Translations under genes and position numbers: made by a program | Notes under the pieces: model-generated | What the model was told of the DNA's origin: nothing | Database searches by the model: none | The model's input: the letters and a program-made list of their open reading frames with translations, nothing else | Assembly: GCA_937872385.1 (NCBI GenBank) | Contig: CALMSO010000098.1 | Location: forward strand, 1-64,000 | Reading direction: 5' to 3' | From: an uncultured Saprospiraceae bacterium | GTDB lineage: Bacteria; Bacteroidota; Bacteroidia; Chitinophagales; Saprospiraceae | Length of the DNA stretch: 64,000 bases | Shown: piece after piece, positions 31,974-40,771 of the stretch | Numbering within the stretch: the first letter of the stretch is position 1 | How the letters are laid out: each line of letters begins with the position of its first letter

Positions 31974-33224
31974 TTATAGCAAAAATGCTGTATTGTCATT
32001 ATAATGTACAAAAAGGCAATGCACCTCGTCTTGTGGAGGGAGGAAGGCGGCCGAGGCCGCCGATTGCCCTTTTATTGCGTCAAAAATATCGGCAGCGGCT
32101 GTTGTCAAGCCGTATGCAGAATCATTGCTAATGGCGGAAAATTTGCCGTTGGCGGCACGTGCCGAAGGCTGTTGCAGAGGTAATATTTCACCAGGCTGCA
32201 ACGGAATACCTGAAATATCCTGCGGAAGAATGACCTGCGTGTGCCGGCGCACATTTTGGTTGGCATCGCTAACCGACCAGTGGCGCAGCAGCCAGTATTG
32301 CCGCCCGTCGAACTCAAGTTCGTCTTGCCATTGCACCGTAAAAGCGCAGTTGATAGCGTTGAGCGGATGCTGGTCGTGCATGGTCATTGGATTGCCATCT
32401 ACGTCGTAGGCTGGGTAGCCGGTATAGTTGGGCGTGTGCGATTCGCCGGGGCGCAAGTCCATGTTTTCCGGGAAAATGATGTTGTCCAATGGCAGCGGCT
32501 CAATGGCAATAAACTGGGTACGTTCAGAGCGGTGCTGCTGATTGTCGGTAGCCGTCCAGCGGCGCTCGATAACTGCCGTAGCATTGGTTAGAAAATCAAA
32601 ATCCGACAGCTCAATGCGTGCATCGTGTTGTGTAGCCGTATTGTCCATTGTGAGCGCCAGCACATCACCTGGGCGCAGCAGCGGCGAACGATAAAAACCA
32701 GGTTGCGATATAATATATGATTGTGCATTGACTGTAATGGAGAATAAAAGATTGGAGCCCCCAATACTTTTCCAGTCGAAAGTTGCGTAGCCCATGGCCG
32801 GTACAACGATTTGGAAAACCGCCACGCGACCGGGCGCAACTGTGACCTGAGCAATATTAGCCCCTTCAACTAATACGCAATTGGGAGCTCCGGTGACATC
32901 TACCCCACCGTCACCATTTTTCTTTTCCCAGCGGGAGAACGCAAAATATCCTGTTTGCGCCAATTCATACCAAGAGTCTTCATAGACAAGACGAGCTAAG
33001 GCGCCACAGGGCGCTTCTACCAGTGGGTGTTCAATTTTGCTTAGGTCTTTTTCCAAACAGTTGGTTGTAATGTGAGAGATTTGAATCTCCGGTAGGCAAG
33101 AGGCAGTGGATTGTGCGATAGCGGAGGGAAACGCCAGCACCTGAAACATCCCCCACAGCAACAGCAGCTGCTGGAAGGCATTATTGAAAGAAGTGGTGTA
33201 ATTATATTTTGGCCTCAAGTTCAT
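31974..33224 (-). CDS. Large secreted protein of unknown function
   Basis: 416 residues, N-terminal signal peptide (hydrophobic LLLLWGMFQVLAFPSAIAQS, cleavage near residue 38). The mature part is beta-rich, with cysteines concentrated in the first ~100 residues (SCLPEIQ, TNCLEKD, EAPCGAL, PNCVLVEG). A middle region (AVIERRWTATDNQQHRSERTQFI, and again HWSVSDANQNVRRHTQVILPQDI) repeats a pattern resembling the Ig-like/HYR units of Bacteroidota adhesins. No lipobox and no type IX sorting domain are seen at the C-terminus. Function not recognised. Confidence 0.6.
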   Translation of the reverse strand: MNLRPKYNYTTSFNNAFQQLLLLWGMFQVLAFPSAIAQSTASCLPEIQISHITTNCLEKDLSKIEHPLVEAPCGALARLVYEDSWYELAQTGYFAFSRWEKKNGDGGVDVTGAPNCVLVEGANIAQVTVAPGRVAVFQIVVPAMGYATFDWKSIGGSNLLFSITVNAQSYIISQPGFYRSPLLRPGDVLALTMDNTATQHDARIELSDFDFLTNATAVIERRWTATDNQQHRSERTQFIAIEPLPLDNIIFPENMDLRPGESHTPNYTGYPAYDVDGNPMTMHDQHPLNAINCAFTVQWQDELEFDGRQYWLLRHWSVSDANQNVRRHTQVILPQDISGIPLQPGEILPLQQPSARAANGKFSAISNDSAYGLTTAAADIFDAIKGQSAASAAFLPPQDEVHCLFVHYNDNTAFLL

Positions 33225-33760
33225 GGGATTGCATGTTAATAATAACCCGATGCTGCTATTAATTTTTCAGAAAAACATATCGAATCATCGCTTTACGGTT
33301 GTATTACTTTGCCAGAATACAATTACGCAAGCAGCAGCAAGTATCAACTGACACTTACACAAAGAATAATATGTTTTCTATTAGGAAACAGCGCCGGAAA
33401 TAGGCACATACAATACCTGGACAGGCTTGTGTAAAGACGTGTTGTCATGGGATTACGCGGTTTAAGGGAATTATGTAATGCTCTTTTTAATTCCTTGTTG
33501 GACTTTTGTCCTCAATACAATGCAAATATATTACTTCCAGTAAAACCGCGCATACCATAAATAGGGTATTTTTTTAATTTTTTTAAAAATAATATGTTTT
33601 TAAAACTTTTGTACAACTTTAATAATCAGTAGTAAAACCTTTTTGACGCCTTTTTATTATTGTTTCTGACAGAAAACGGGTAAACAATAGCGGATTGCTC
33701 GCATTCCACACAATACCCGAACTTAATTTTCCATCATCATCCATCAAAAAACAGGTATTT
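33225..33760. other. 536-bp AT-rich intergenic region
   Basis: Lies between two divergently read genes and should hold both promoters. TATGTTTT (minus strand, near 33273) is a weak -7-like box. Short inverted repeats ACGCGGTTT/AAACCGCG (near 33456 and 33543) and ATACC/GGTAT followed by a T-run (near 33551-33580) are visible. No gene is supported. Confidence 0.5.
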
Positions 33761-34237
33761 ATGAAGGTAAGACAAAAAGTATGGCAGCAATTCATCCCCC
33801 GGCCATTGGACGAAGTATGGCATTTCTTCTCGCGCCCGGAAAATCTCGACGCCATCACTCCCGATGACATGTCTTTCGAAATTCTGTCCGACATCAGCGA
33901 GGTGCCCATGTACCAAGGTATGATTATACAGTATAAGGTATCGCCTTTTTTGGGTATCAAGATGAACTGGGTGACGGAAATCACGCACGTGCGCGACCGG
34001 GAATACTTCATTGACGAGCAACGATTTGGGCCCTACGCCCTCTGGCATCATCAGCACCACTTCGAGGAGCGCGACAGCGGTGTGCTGATGACGGATATCC
34101 TGCATTATAAAATTCCCTATGGCTTTATTGGCAGCATTGCCGACGCCGTTTTTGTAGGTGATAAAGTGGAATCCATTTTTCGCTATCGCATCAAAGCGGT
34201 GGAACGCATTTTCCGCTTCGAGCCAGTGACGCAATAA
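33761..34237 (+). CDS. SRPBCC (START/Bet v1-like) family protein
   Basis: 158 residues from the ATG at 33761 (MKVRQKVWQQFIPRPLDEVWHFFSRPENL). This opening, with W-FFSRPENLDAITP, is typical of the small single-domain SRPBCC ligand-binding proteins often annotated as cell-division-inhibitor-like. The rest (FLGIKMNWVTEITHV, FVDEQRFGPYALWHHQHHFEE-type strand pattern, MTDILHYKIPYGFIGSIADA) fits the same fold. A hydrophobic ligand is expected; its nature is unknown. An upstream in-frame start at 33695 would add 22 residues unlike the family. Confidence 0.85.
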   Translation: MKVRQKVWQQFIPRPLDEVWHFFSRPENLDAITPDDMSFEILSDISEVPMYQGMIIQYKVSPFLGIKMNWVTEITHVRDREYFIDEQRFGPYALWHHQHHFEERDSGVLMTDILHYKIPYGFIGSIADAVFVGDKVESIFRYRIKAVERIFRFEPVTQ

Positions 34238-34352
34238 CCGGGAATTTGGGCCTCATTTTCTATAAGCTTTCAGCAAGGAGAGGCGGTAAATCGAGCATCT
34301 GCGCAAGTTTTCAGGATTTGCAGCGTTTGTAGGAAGAAGCATTACAAGCGTT

Positions 34353-35012
34353 ATGAAAATAGTTTATCTGAAGGTGGCGGTTTATACGCTCCTACTGGCA
34401 CTGTCAGCCAATGTGCTCTGGCTGCTTGAGCTGGCAAATACAGGCAGTAGCGACGACGGTGAATGGATTTCGCAGTTGCATTATTCAGTATTTGTAATAG
34501 CCTTGCTGGCAGTAATGGCGTACGTGTTGCCCTTCCGCTGGCTGCACCGCATTCCTTGGATGCCCGTGGGGCAGGCTATTTTAGAGATATACCCGGCTAC
34601 GTTGGTAGCGTTTTTTCTGTCCAAAACCATTCTTTTCAGCATTTACACTCGTTTGTACGGCTATTTGAATGGCAATTTATTGTTAGCCCTTTTGGTGTTG
34701 GTCGTGCTCCTCATTTCATTTTCCATTCATTTTGTAACCAAAAAGAACCTGCGGCCGGTGCGCTGGGGGCACGTTTTTTTTGTAGCAACGGGCATTATCA
34801 GTACCGTGCCTTTCAGTATCCTGACCGCTCGGTTTTTACCAGAGTTTAGCGGCGGCAGCACCTTTGTAGATGCCGTAAGAATGGGCTATCCGTATGGCTG
34901 GATTGTGCTGATGATGGGCTTGCTGGGCACGCGGACGGCACTTTGGGAACCAGCCTCGGAAGAGCCGGAAACACAGGATCATATTCTGGATGACTTGCCG
35001 GAGGAAGATTGA
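34353..35012 (+). CDS. Multi-pass membrane protein of unknown function
   Basis: 219 residues with about six hydrophobic helices (residues ~5-25, 45-65, 78-98, 108-127, 140-160, 180-198). The C-terminal tail is strongly acidic (EPASEEPETQDHILDDLPEED) and probably cytoplasmic. No motif or family recognised. It lies 115 bp after the SRPBCC gene, on the same strand. Confidence 0.6.
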   Translation: MKIVYLKVAVYTLLLALSANVLWLLELANTGSSDDGEWISQLHYSVFVIALLAVMAYVLPFRWLHRIPWMPVGQAILEIYPATLVAFFLSKTILFSIYTRLYGYLNGNLLLALLVLVVLLISFSIHFVTKKNLRPVRWGHVFFVATGIISTVPFSILTARFLPEFSGGSTFVDAVRMGYPYGWIVLMMGLLGTRTALWEPASEEPETQDHILDDLPEED

Positions 35013-35188
35013 AGCGCCTGCCGAGCTTACTGCTCTCCAAACCTTGCTTTTTATAATGCAAAAATCTGATAATGAACACTTTAACAGCGTTTTTTATCAA
35101 ATAAGATGTCGAGGCGTTATAATAATGGCGGTTTTGTTACTGTACAATCTTGTTTTTTGCGTATATTTCGCTACGAAACCAACTCACT

Positions 35189-35989
35189 ATGCGAATCATT
35201 CTGTACATCCTGCCATTAGCGCTGATGCTGCTCTGGACTGCCTGTAAACAAAGGCCCCCCGCCGACACAGATGCCGAAAACAACATCCGTCCGCTCAACC
35301 GCGACTCTATCCGACAAATATATGAAGCGACGATAGCCCAAAAGCCTGCCCTGCTGCCGCCCGCGCAAATCATAGAGCCAGGTCGCCTGCGCCCGGTGGA
35401 CGAAGCCCCCTCGGACACTATTTTCTTTGTGTATCGGGAAGCACTATTACAGGCCATTGCTCAGAAAGACGAATTTCGCTTGCTGGCTATGACCGATGGT
35501 AAAATTCGCAGCAACCCCAAAGAGACCGGTGGTTCCTTAGCTACTTTTGTTGAGCATTGGCAATTGGGCAAAGACAAGGACGAGTCCGCCATCTGGGCAA
35601 GGCTGAGGCAGGTATTGCAAGGCGGCGGCGTGTTCAGTGCCGACCGAAATACCTTCACAGCGCCGTATTATTGTGCTACTTTGCCGGCAGTGTATGATGC
35701 TGAAGTCTTCGGCGTGATCACTGGCGAAGGGGTGCGCCTGCGGGCTACGCCCGATTTGCAAGGGCAGGTGCTAAAAACCATTTCTTATGACGTGGTGCAA
35801 ATCCTCGAAACTAATGCTACTACAGCCACCGTCAGCGGCGAAACCCACCCCTGGGTAAAAGTAAAACTCGCCGACGGCAAAGAGGGCTACATCTATGGGA
35901 AGTTTGTCGGTTCACCATTAGACTATCGGGCCGTTTTTCGGCGGCAGCCCAATGGTAGTTGGTTGATGACTGATTTTTACAAACTGTAA
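35189..35989 (+). CDS. SH3-domain lipoprotein
   Basis: 266 residues from the ATG at 35189 (MRIILYILPLALMLLWTACKQ): signal peptide II with lipobox WTAC, so lipid-anchored in the envelope. Residues ~85-160 form a helical domain; ~165-250 form a bacterial SH3 domain (VITGEGVRLRATPDLQGQVLK, WVKVKLADGKEGYIYGKFV). Such domains often bind peptidoglycan or peptides. A TTG further upstream at 35150 gives no signal peptide and is less likely. The stop codon coincides with the head of a family-2 repeat. Another SH3 protein is encoded at 39017-39535. Confidence 0.8.
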   Translation: MRIILYILPLALMLLWTACKQRPPADTDAENNIRPLNRDSIRQIYEATIAQKPALLPPAQIIEPGRLRPVDEAPSDTIFFVYREALLQAIAQKDEFRLLAMTDGKIRSNPKETGGSLATFVEHWQLGKDKDESAIWARLRQVLQGGGVFSADRNTFTAPYYCATLPAVYDAEVFGVITGEGVRLRATPDLQGQVLKTISYDVVQILETNATTATVSGETHPWVKVKLADGKEGYIYGKFVGSPLDYRAVFRRQPNGSWLMTDFYKL

Positions 35990-36097
35990 ATAATGGAACA
36001 TTGTTAATTGGGACAGGGTTTAAATAGGACGAATAGGGGGTTGAGAAGGTTGAGAAGGGTGAGAAGGGTGAGGCTATAACGCTTACTGACTGTGCGG

Positions 36098-36138
36098 CGA
36101 ACAGCAAACAGCGAACAGCAAACAGCAAACAGCAAACG
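36098..36138. repeat. 7-bp ACAGCRA tandem repeat
   Basis: About six copies of ACAGCAA/ACAGCGA in a row, related to the array at the left edge of the window (1-68). Confidence 0.8.
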
Positions 36139-36155
36139 GTGTTCCGTCCTGGCAT

Positions 36156-36262
36156 CTAATACTATTTTCAGTTGGGAATGACGTATTTATTCCCAAAAGC
36201 TTGTTTTTCAAAATTTTACAAGATCGTGAATTCGACTTCACAAATCGTAAATGGTATAAGAT
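36156..36262 (-). repeat. Dispersed repeat family 1, copy 3
   Basis: Inverted relative to copies 1 and 2. Read on the minus strand it has TTATACC at one end, ATTTACGATTTGTGAAGTCG, CTTGTAAAATTTTGAAAAAC and CAACTGAAAATAGTATTAG at the other end, aligning along its whole length with the copies at 5794 and 8830. Confidence 0.75.
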
Positions 36263-36414
36263 CTACCTATTCGCGGTTTCTAAATAGATTTTGCAGTTTA
36301 ATTTGAGTTAAAATTTTTAATAATTTGATAATCAATTGTTTGTGTATTTTTTATTTAAAATAATTATGTTCAAGCACTCACTGTTATTACAAAAAAATGG
36401 TTAAATAAAGCATT

Positions 36415-36912
36415 ATGACCAATCCAACCTATACTGCGCCGGCCCAAACGCGCATCGGGCACGTACACCTGAAAGTAGCCGATTTAGAGCGTGCCATTGA
36501 TTTTTACTGCGGGCTGCTCGGGTTTGCCATCACGACGCGCTACGGCACGCAGGCGGCCTTCATTTCTGCCGGGGGCTATCATCATCATATCGGGCTGAAC
36601 ACTTGGTACAGTAAGGGTGCGCCGCCCGCGCCGCGTCGTAGCGCTGGGTTGTTTCACACGGCTATTTTATATCCAGAGCGCCGGGATTTGGCTGCTATCT
36701 ACCAACGATTGCTCGATGCCGGGTATCCGCTCACGGGCGCTTCTGACCATGGCGTCTCCGAAGCTTTGTACTTGGACGATCCGGATGAAAACGGCGTAGA
36801 ACTCTACTGGGATCGGCCGGAGGCACAGTGGCCAAAGCACCCCGACGGCTCGCTGAATATGTACACCATTGCACTCGACTTGGAAGACCTGCTCCATGAG
36901 TTGGCAGCTTAA
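36415..36912 (+). CDS. VOC family dioxygenase/glyoxalase-like protein
   Basis: 165 residues built of two beta-alpha-beta-beta-beta modules of the vicinal-oxygen-chelate fold. IGHVHLKVADLERAIDFYCGLLGF opens module 1 with a metal-ligand His; module 2 has GLFHTAILYPERRDLAAIYQRL with the second His and YLDDPDENGVELYWDRP with the Glu ligand. It most resembles the CatE-like catechol-2,3-dioxygenase group (TWYSKGAPPAPRRSAGLFH), but the substrate is unknown. Its stop codon overlaps that of the convergent rsmB gene by 4 bp (36909-36912). Confidence 0.88.
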   Translation: MTNPTYTAPAQTRIGHVHLKVADLERAIDFYCGLLGFAITTRYGTQAAFISAGGYHHHIGLNTWYSKGAPPAPRRSAGLFHTAILYPERRDLAAIYQRLLDAGYPLTGASDHGVSEALYLDDPDENGVELYWDRPEAQWPKHPDGSLNMYTIALDLEDLLHELAA

Positions 36913-38108
36913 ACCTTCCGCTCCATGAGTGCCATATAAAACCCGTCAAAACCTTCGATTGGGGAAATCGTCTGGTCTTCCAAGAGGACAAATTTTCCGT
37001 CTTGCGCTGCCAGAAAACGCTGCACTTGTTGCTGATTTTCAATAGGTAAAATGCTACAGGTTGCATAGACAATGCGACCACCGGGTTTGCACATTCGGCT
37101 GTAGGAAGTCAGAATGCTATACTGAGTAACTTGCACTTTTTCTACAAATTCTGGGCTGAGTTTCCATTTCGCATCCGGATTGCGGCGCAGCACGCCGAGG
37201 CCCGAGCAAGGCACATCCAAGAGCACCCGATCGGCAGTGTTTTCGAGCCGTTTAATCGCCTTGTTGTTGTCAATGGTTCTGGTTTCAATGATGGAAGTTC
37301 CCGCCCGACGTGCGCGCTTGCGCAATTCCTCCAACTTGCGACCCTCCGTGTCCATTGCGATTACGTGGCCCTTGTCCTCCATAAGTGCTGCTATGTGCAA
37401 TGATTTGCCACCGCCCCCTGCGCAGGCATCTACAACGCGCATGCCTGGCGCCACTTGCAAAAAAGGCGCTACCTGCTGCGAGGAGTAGTCCTGCACTTCA
37501 AACAACCCTTCCTGGAAGGCTTTCGTAGTAAAGAGATTTTTGCGCACACTGACCAAGAGCGCCGCCCCGTCGAGCAAGGACGTTTCTACGCCTTCCTGTT
37601 GCAATTGCTTTTGCAAACGCGCTGGCGAAATCTGGAGCGTATTGGCGCGCAGCACCACTTGGGCCGGCTCGTTGAGGGCTTGCAAAATGGCATCCTGGCT
37701 CCCTCCGAGTTGATTTTCTATCAATTCGTAGAGCCAGTCGGGCACCGATTCGCGGATGCGCGCTTCCCCTTGCAGGGCGTGCACCTTTTTCAATACCGAG
37801 CGGACGTCTATACTTTTGAATTCTGGCCAATCGGGCGGCGTTTCGCCACGCACCACCTGCCAAATACCGAACAACCGCAGCCAGTCAGCCGAGTTCGCCG
37901 GTTCGCGTCCTTGTACTTCGTACAACAAACGGTACCAACGCACCATATCATAGACACTTTCTGCGATGAAAGCTCGGTCGCGTGCGCCCCACTTTGGATT
38001 GCTCCGGAGTAGCCGCTCGATGACTTTGTCGGCGTAGTAGCCCTCTTGAAAAATTTGTTGCAGTGCTTCTACAACGGCTTGTACGAGGTTAGGATGAAGT
38101 TTGGACAT
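36909..38108 (-). CDS. rsmB: 16S rRNA m5C methyltransferase, RsmB/NOL1/NOP2/Sun family
   Basis: 399-residue S-adenosylmethionine-dependent RNA cytosine-C5 methyltransferase. The N-terminal ~130 residues form the NusB-like RNA-binding part (ADKVIERLLRSNPKWGARDRAFIAESVYDMVRWYR). The catalytic domain has the SAM loop VVDACAGGGGKSLHIAALM (near residue 228), DTEGRKLEELRKRARRAG, the motif IV Cys in LLDVPCSGLGVLRRNPDAKW and the motif VI Cys in IVYATCSILPIENQQQV, both needed for catalysis and product release. RsmB is the best match; RsmF/NSUN-type targets cannot be excluded. Confidence 0.9.
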   Translation of the reverse strand: MSKLHPNLVQAVVEALQQIFQEGYYADKVIERLLRSNPKWGARDRAFIAESVYDMVRWYRLLYEVQGREPANSADWLRLFGIWQVVRGETPPDWPEFKSIDVRSVLKKVHALQGEARIRESVPDWLYELIENQLGGSQDAILQALNEPAQVVLRANTLQISPARLQKQLQQEGVETSLLDGAALLVSVRKNLFTTKAFQEGLFEVQDYSSQQVAPFLQVAPGMRVVDACAGGGGKSLHIAALMEDKGHVIAMDTEGRKLEELRKRARRAGTSIIETRTIDNNKAIKRLENTADRVLLDVPCSGLGVLRRNPDAKWKLSPEFVEKVQVTQYSILTSYSRMCKPGGRIVYATCSILPIENQQQVQRFLAAQDGKFVLLEDQTISPIEGFDGFYMALMERKV

Positions 38109-38179
38109 AGTTATGTTAATGAACGATGTTTTGTACTTGTAGCAAATGCGCTAATCGTGTAGAAAAAGTTGAAAATATT

Positions 38180-38210
38180 TTTGTTTTAAAAACAAATTGT
38201 TTTAAATTTG
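38180..38210 (+). promoter_or_regulatory. Promoter TTTG-N19-TAAATTTG
   Basis: TTTG (38180-38183) and TAAATTTG (38203-38210) are separated by 19 nt, a very good Bacteroidota promoter, 37 nt before the glucosaminidase-like gene. The gap is shared with the divergent rsmB gene. Confidence 0.7.
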
Positions 38211-38247
38211 TGTCAAATACTTTTTTTGTTTTAAAAAAATACAAGCT

Positions 38248-39000
38248 ATGGCACTCGGAACATTTACAACCAAAACGGGCGTTTACCTGCGGCAGCACTG
38301 GTTCAAGATTGGGCTGGCCATTCTGTTTGTATTGCTGCTCACCAAAAAAGACCTCAGTTTCAACATTAACTTGCGTACGTCTGCCCGGCCGACAGCCCCC
38401 GCGCAATCGCCACAGCCCGCTCAAAAAGCAAAGCAACGGGAAGTGCTCACGGACGAGCTACATTCGCCAGCCACTATGACCGAAACCCGCCCCAAATCCG
38501 AGCTGTTTGATCTCTTCCTCTTTCGCAAAAAAGCGGATACGCCCCAATTGATGCGCCGGCTCGACCAAATGGACGAAGCCGTGATAGCGGCGTATCTCAA
38601 GCGTTTTGCGCGCGTGGCCGTGAGCGAAAGTAACAAATTTGGCATTCCTGCGTCCATTATTTTAGCCAATGCACTGCTGCTCAGCCAGAGCGGCGCTGGC
38701 ACTTTGGCCACAGCTGAGCACAACCACTTTGCCCTGCCCTGCACCCCCGATTGGGAAGGCCCAAAAGCCGAGCACCAAGGGCATTGCTATCGCAGCTACG
38801 AAAACGCCTGGACGAGCTTCCGCGACCACAGTTTTTACATCACAACCGGTGCGTACGCGCATTTGCGAAAACTACCGTCCACCAATTATAAAAGCTGGGC
38901 CAAAGCCCTCGAAAAAGCTGGTTTTGCTAAAGAAAAAGACTTGGCCAAACAATTGATCCAGCTCATAGAGCGCTACGATTTGTACAAACTCGACCAGTAA
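38248..39000 (+). CDS. Glucosaminidase-like membrane protein, likely inactive
   Basis: 250 residues. N-terminal cytoplasmic stretch, one membrane anchor (HWFKIGLAILFVLLL, ~18-33), a Pro/Ala/Gln linker, and a C-terminal domain (~115-245) of the FlgJ/GH73 glucosaminidase fold: FGIPASIILANALLLSQSGAGTLA, HNHFALPC, WTSFRDHSFYI, YKSWAKALEKAGFA. In active enzymes the first motif reads AxxLESxxG with a catalytic Glu; here the aligned residue is Leu145 (ALLLSQSG), so hydrolysis of peptidoglycan is doubtful and a binding role is more likely. Own promoter at 38180-38210. Confidence 0.8.
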   Translation: MALGTFTTKTGVYLRQHWFKIGLAILFVLLLTKKDLSFNINLRTSARPTAPAQSPQPAQKAKQREVLTDELHSPATMTETRPKSELFDLFLFRKKADTPQLMRRLDQMDEAVIAAYLKRFARVAVSESNKFGIPASIILANALLLSQSGAGTLATAEHNHFALPCTPDWEGPKAEHQGHCYRSYENAWTSFRDHSFYITTGAYAHLRKLPSTNYKSWAKALEKAGFAKEKDLAKQLIQLIERYDLYKLDQ

Positions 39001-39016
39001 AAATCGCCACTGGCGG

Positions 39017-39535
39017 CTACTGCACCCCTTCAAGCTTGGTTTTGTAATAACTCACCGCACCGCCATACACCCAGCCGGTTTGGCCTCTTGGGGTGCGCAC
39101 TTTTATCCAGGGTTCGTTGGTGGTGACGCCGCCAAGGTCAATCGCTTCGCGGAAACTCGTGACTTCATTCAAAAAAACGACTTCCTCGTGCAGTTTCAGC
39201 CGATAAATCACGCGGCTGTTGATTTTGGCATCACTGCGCACATTCACCCCGTCGAGGATAGCGTACAGCGGCGTGTAGCGCTCCTTGATCGTACGGGTTT
39301 CCACCTTCACCGAATCCGCTGGTGGCAGCGGTTTTATGGGTGGTTCGGGCTGCGGCAGGGCTGCGCTCGAAGCATTAGTCAAGGTATCCGCGAGCAGGTC
39401 GGCGGCTTCCTTTTTAGCATATTTAGCGCGGGTAGCATTGCAGCGTGTAATGCCCCATGACATAAAGCCGAGAAAAAACACCGCGATGATGATTAGCTCA
39501 AATTTGGGCAATATTTTATCTATGCGTTCAGACAT
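39017..39535 (-). CDS. Membrane-anchored SH3-domain protein
   Basis: 172 residues. One N-terminal membrane helix (FELIIIAVFFLGFMSWGI, ~12-29) without a cleavage site, a Pro/Ala/Lys linker, and a C-terminal bacterial SH3 domain (AILDGVNVRSDAKINSRVIYRLKL, WIKVRTPRGQTGWVYGGAVSYY; ~90-165). Probably anchored in the inner membrane with the SH3 domain in the periplasm. It converges on the glucosaminidase-like gene (16 bp apart), which has the same anchor-linker-domain plan, suggesting both act at the cell wall. Confidence 0.75.
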   Translation of the reverse strand: MSERIDKILPKFELIIIAVFFLGFMSWGITRCNATRAKYAKKEAADLLADTLTNASSAALPQPEPPIKPLPPADSVKVETRTIKERYTPLYAILDGVNVRSDAKINSRVIYRLKLHEEVVFLNEVTSFREAIDLGGVTTNEPWIKVRTPRGQTGWVYGGAVSYYKTKLEGVQ

Positions 39536-39644
39536 GGCCGTAGGTTTTAATATCTATAATTGCAAAAAGCGCTTGAGGACAAATTTTAAAAAAAATCCGA
39601 TAAAAAGTGTTGCCTCTTCAAAAATAGAACGTCTAAACCAGACG

Positions 39645-40739
39645 ATGGATGAGTTATTGTACAAAATAGCGATTACGCGCATTCCGTTGGTGGGTGCCGT
39701 TACAGCCAAAAACCTGATTAGTTATTGCGGCGGTGTGGAGGGCGTTTTTGCCGCTCCGAAGCGCGAACTGCTCAAAGTGCCGGGCGTGGGGCCGCGCATT
39801 GCCGATAGCGTATTGCAACGCGACTACCTGCGCGAAGCCGAAATCGAATGGCAGTTTATTGAAAAAAATGGCGTGCAGCCCATTTTTTATCTCGATACAG
39901 CCTATCCCGAACGGTTGCGGCACTATCCTGACAGTCCGGTGATGTTGTATTATAAAGGCAACGCCGAGTTGAATGCTACTCGCACGGTAGCTATCGTAGG
40001 CACGCGGCAGCCCACGCCGCAAGGGATAGCGTTTTGCGAAGAGTTGGTCGAACATTTAAAGCCATATAATACATTAATTATCAGTGGATTAGCTTACGGA
40101 ATTGACATTGCTGCCCATCGCGCCTGTGTGGCACAGAGAGTACCCACGCTGGGTGTACTGGGGCACGGGCTGCGCACGATTTATCCGCCTTCGCACCGTA
40201 GCATTGCCGAAAAAATGACCGCTTGTGGCGGCCTGCTCACCGAATACGTCAGTGATACCAAGCCCGACAAGGAGCATTTTCCGATGCGCAACCGGATTAT
40301 TGCAGGGCTGTGCGATGTGCTCGTGGTGGTAGAAACAGCCATCAGGGGCGGCTCCATGATTACGGCGCATATTGCCAACGAATACAACAAAGACGTTTTT
40401 GCGGTGCCAGGTCGCATCAACGACCCGTACGCGCAGGGTTGCAACCGGCTAATCAAAACCCACAAGGCACTCTTGCTAGAAAGTGCAGCGGATGTAGCCT
40501 ACATCATGCGGTGGGAAGAAATGGACAGCCAGCGAAACATTCAGCAGCAACTTTTTGTAGAATTAACAGAGGCGGAGAAAATTATTGTAAATTTGCTTCG
40601 TCAGATGCCGGAAGCCGGTATTGATAAACTGATTATTGAAACCCGGATGTCGGGCAGCGAAATGGCAGCACACCTGCTCAATCTTGAGTTTAAGGGAGTG
40701 ATACGCCCCTTGCCGGGCAAGCGTTACGCTTTGTTGTGA
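39645..40739 (+). CDS. dprA: DNA-processing protein DprA
   Basis: 364 residues from the ATG at 39645 (MDELLYKIAITRIPLVGAVTAKNL); longer in-frame starts overlap the divergent SH3 gene. DprA loads RecA on incoming single-stranded DNA in natural transformation. The N-terminal helix-hairpin-helix/SAM-like part (~1-65; VPGVGPRIADSVL) is followed by the Rossmann core with TVAIVGTRQPTPQGIAF, ISGLAYGIDIAAHRACV, LGHGLRTIYPPSHRSIA, FPMRNRIIAGLCDVLVVVETAIRGGSMITA and FAVPGRINDPYAQGCNRLI. A C-terminal winged-helix-like DML1 domain is present (~300-364). No competence operon nearby. Confidence 0.95.
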   Translation: MDELLYKIAITRIPLVGAVTAKNLISYCGGVEGVFAAPKRELLKVPGVGPRIADSVLQRDYLREAEIEWQFIEKNGVQPIFYLDTAYPERLRHYPDSPVMLYYKGNAELNATRTVAIVGTRQPTPQGIAFCEELVEHLKPYNTLIISGLAYGIDIAAHRACVAQRVPTLGVLGHGLRTIYPPSHRSIAEKMTACGGLLTEYVSDTKPDKEHFPMRNRIIAGLCDVLVVVETAIRGGSMITAHIANEYNKDVFAVPGRINDPYAQGCNRLIKTHKALLLESAADVAYIMRWEEMDSQRNIQQQLFVELTEAEKIIVNLLRQMPEAGIDKLIIETRMSGSEMAAHLLNLEFKGVIRPLPGKRYALL

Positions 40740-40771
40740 AACCACTGTCGGATGGCTTATAAATCGCAATT

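Larger units (their letters stand above)
35987..36370. repeat. Composite repeat region with split family-2 copy C
   Basis: A family-2 head (TAAATAATGGAACATTG, TTAATTGGGAC) starts on the stop codon of the SH3 lipoprotein gene; its core and tail (TTTGATAATCAATTG at 36324-36338, AAAATAATTATGTT at 36357-36370) appear only about 300 bp later. Between them lie a purine-rich GGTTGAGAA tract (36025-36072), a 7-bp tandem array (36098-36138) and a whole family-1 copy (36156-36262). This looks like repeats inserted into a repeat. No gene is seen in 35990-36414. Confidence 0.55.

Noticed and set aside
33619..34011. 130-codon minus-strand ORF opposite the SRPBCC gene
   Set aside because: Shadow of the gene on the other strand.
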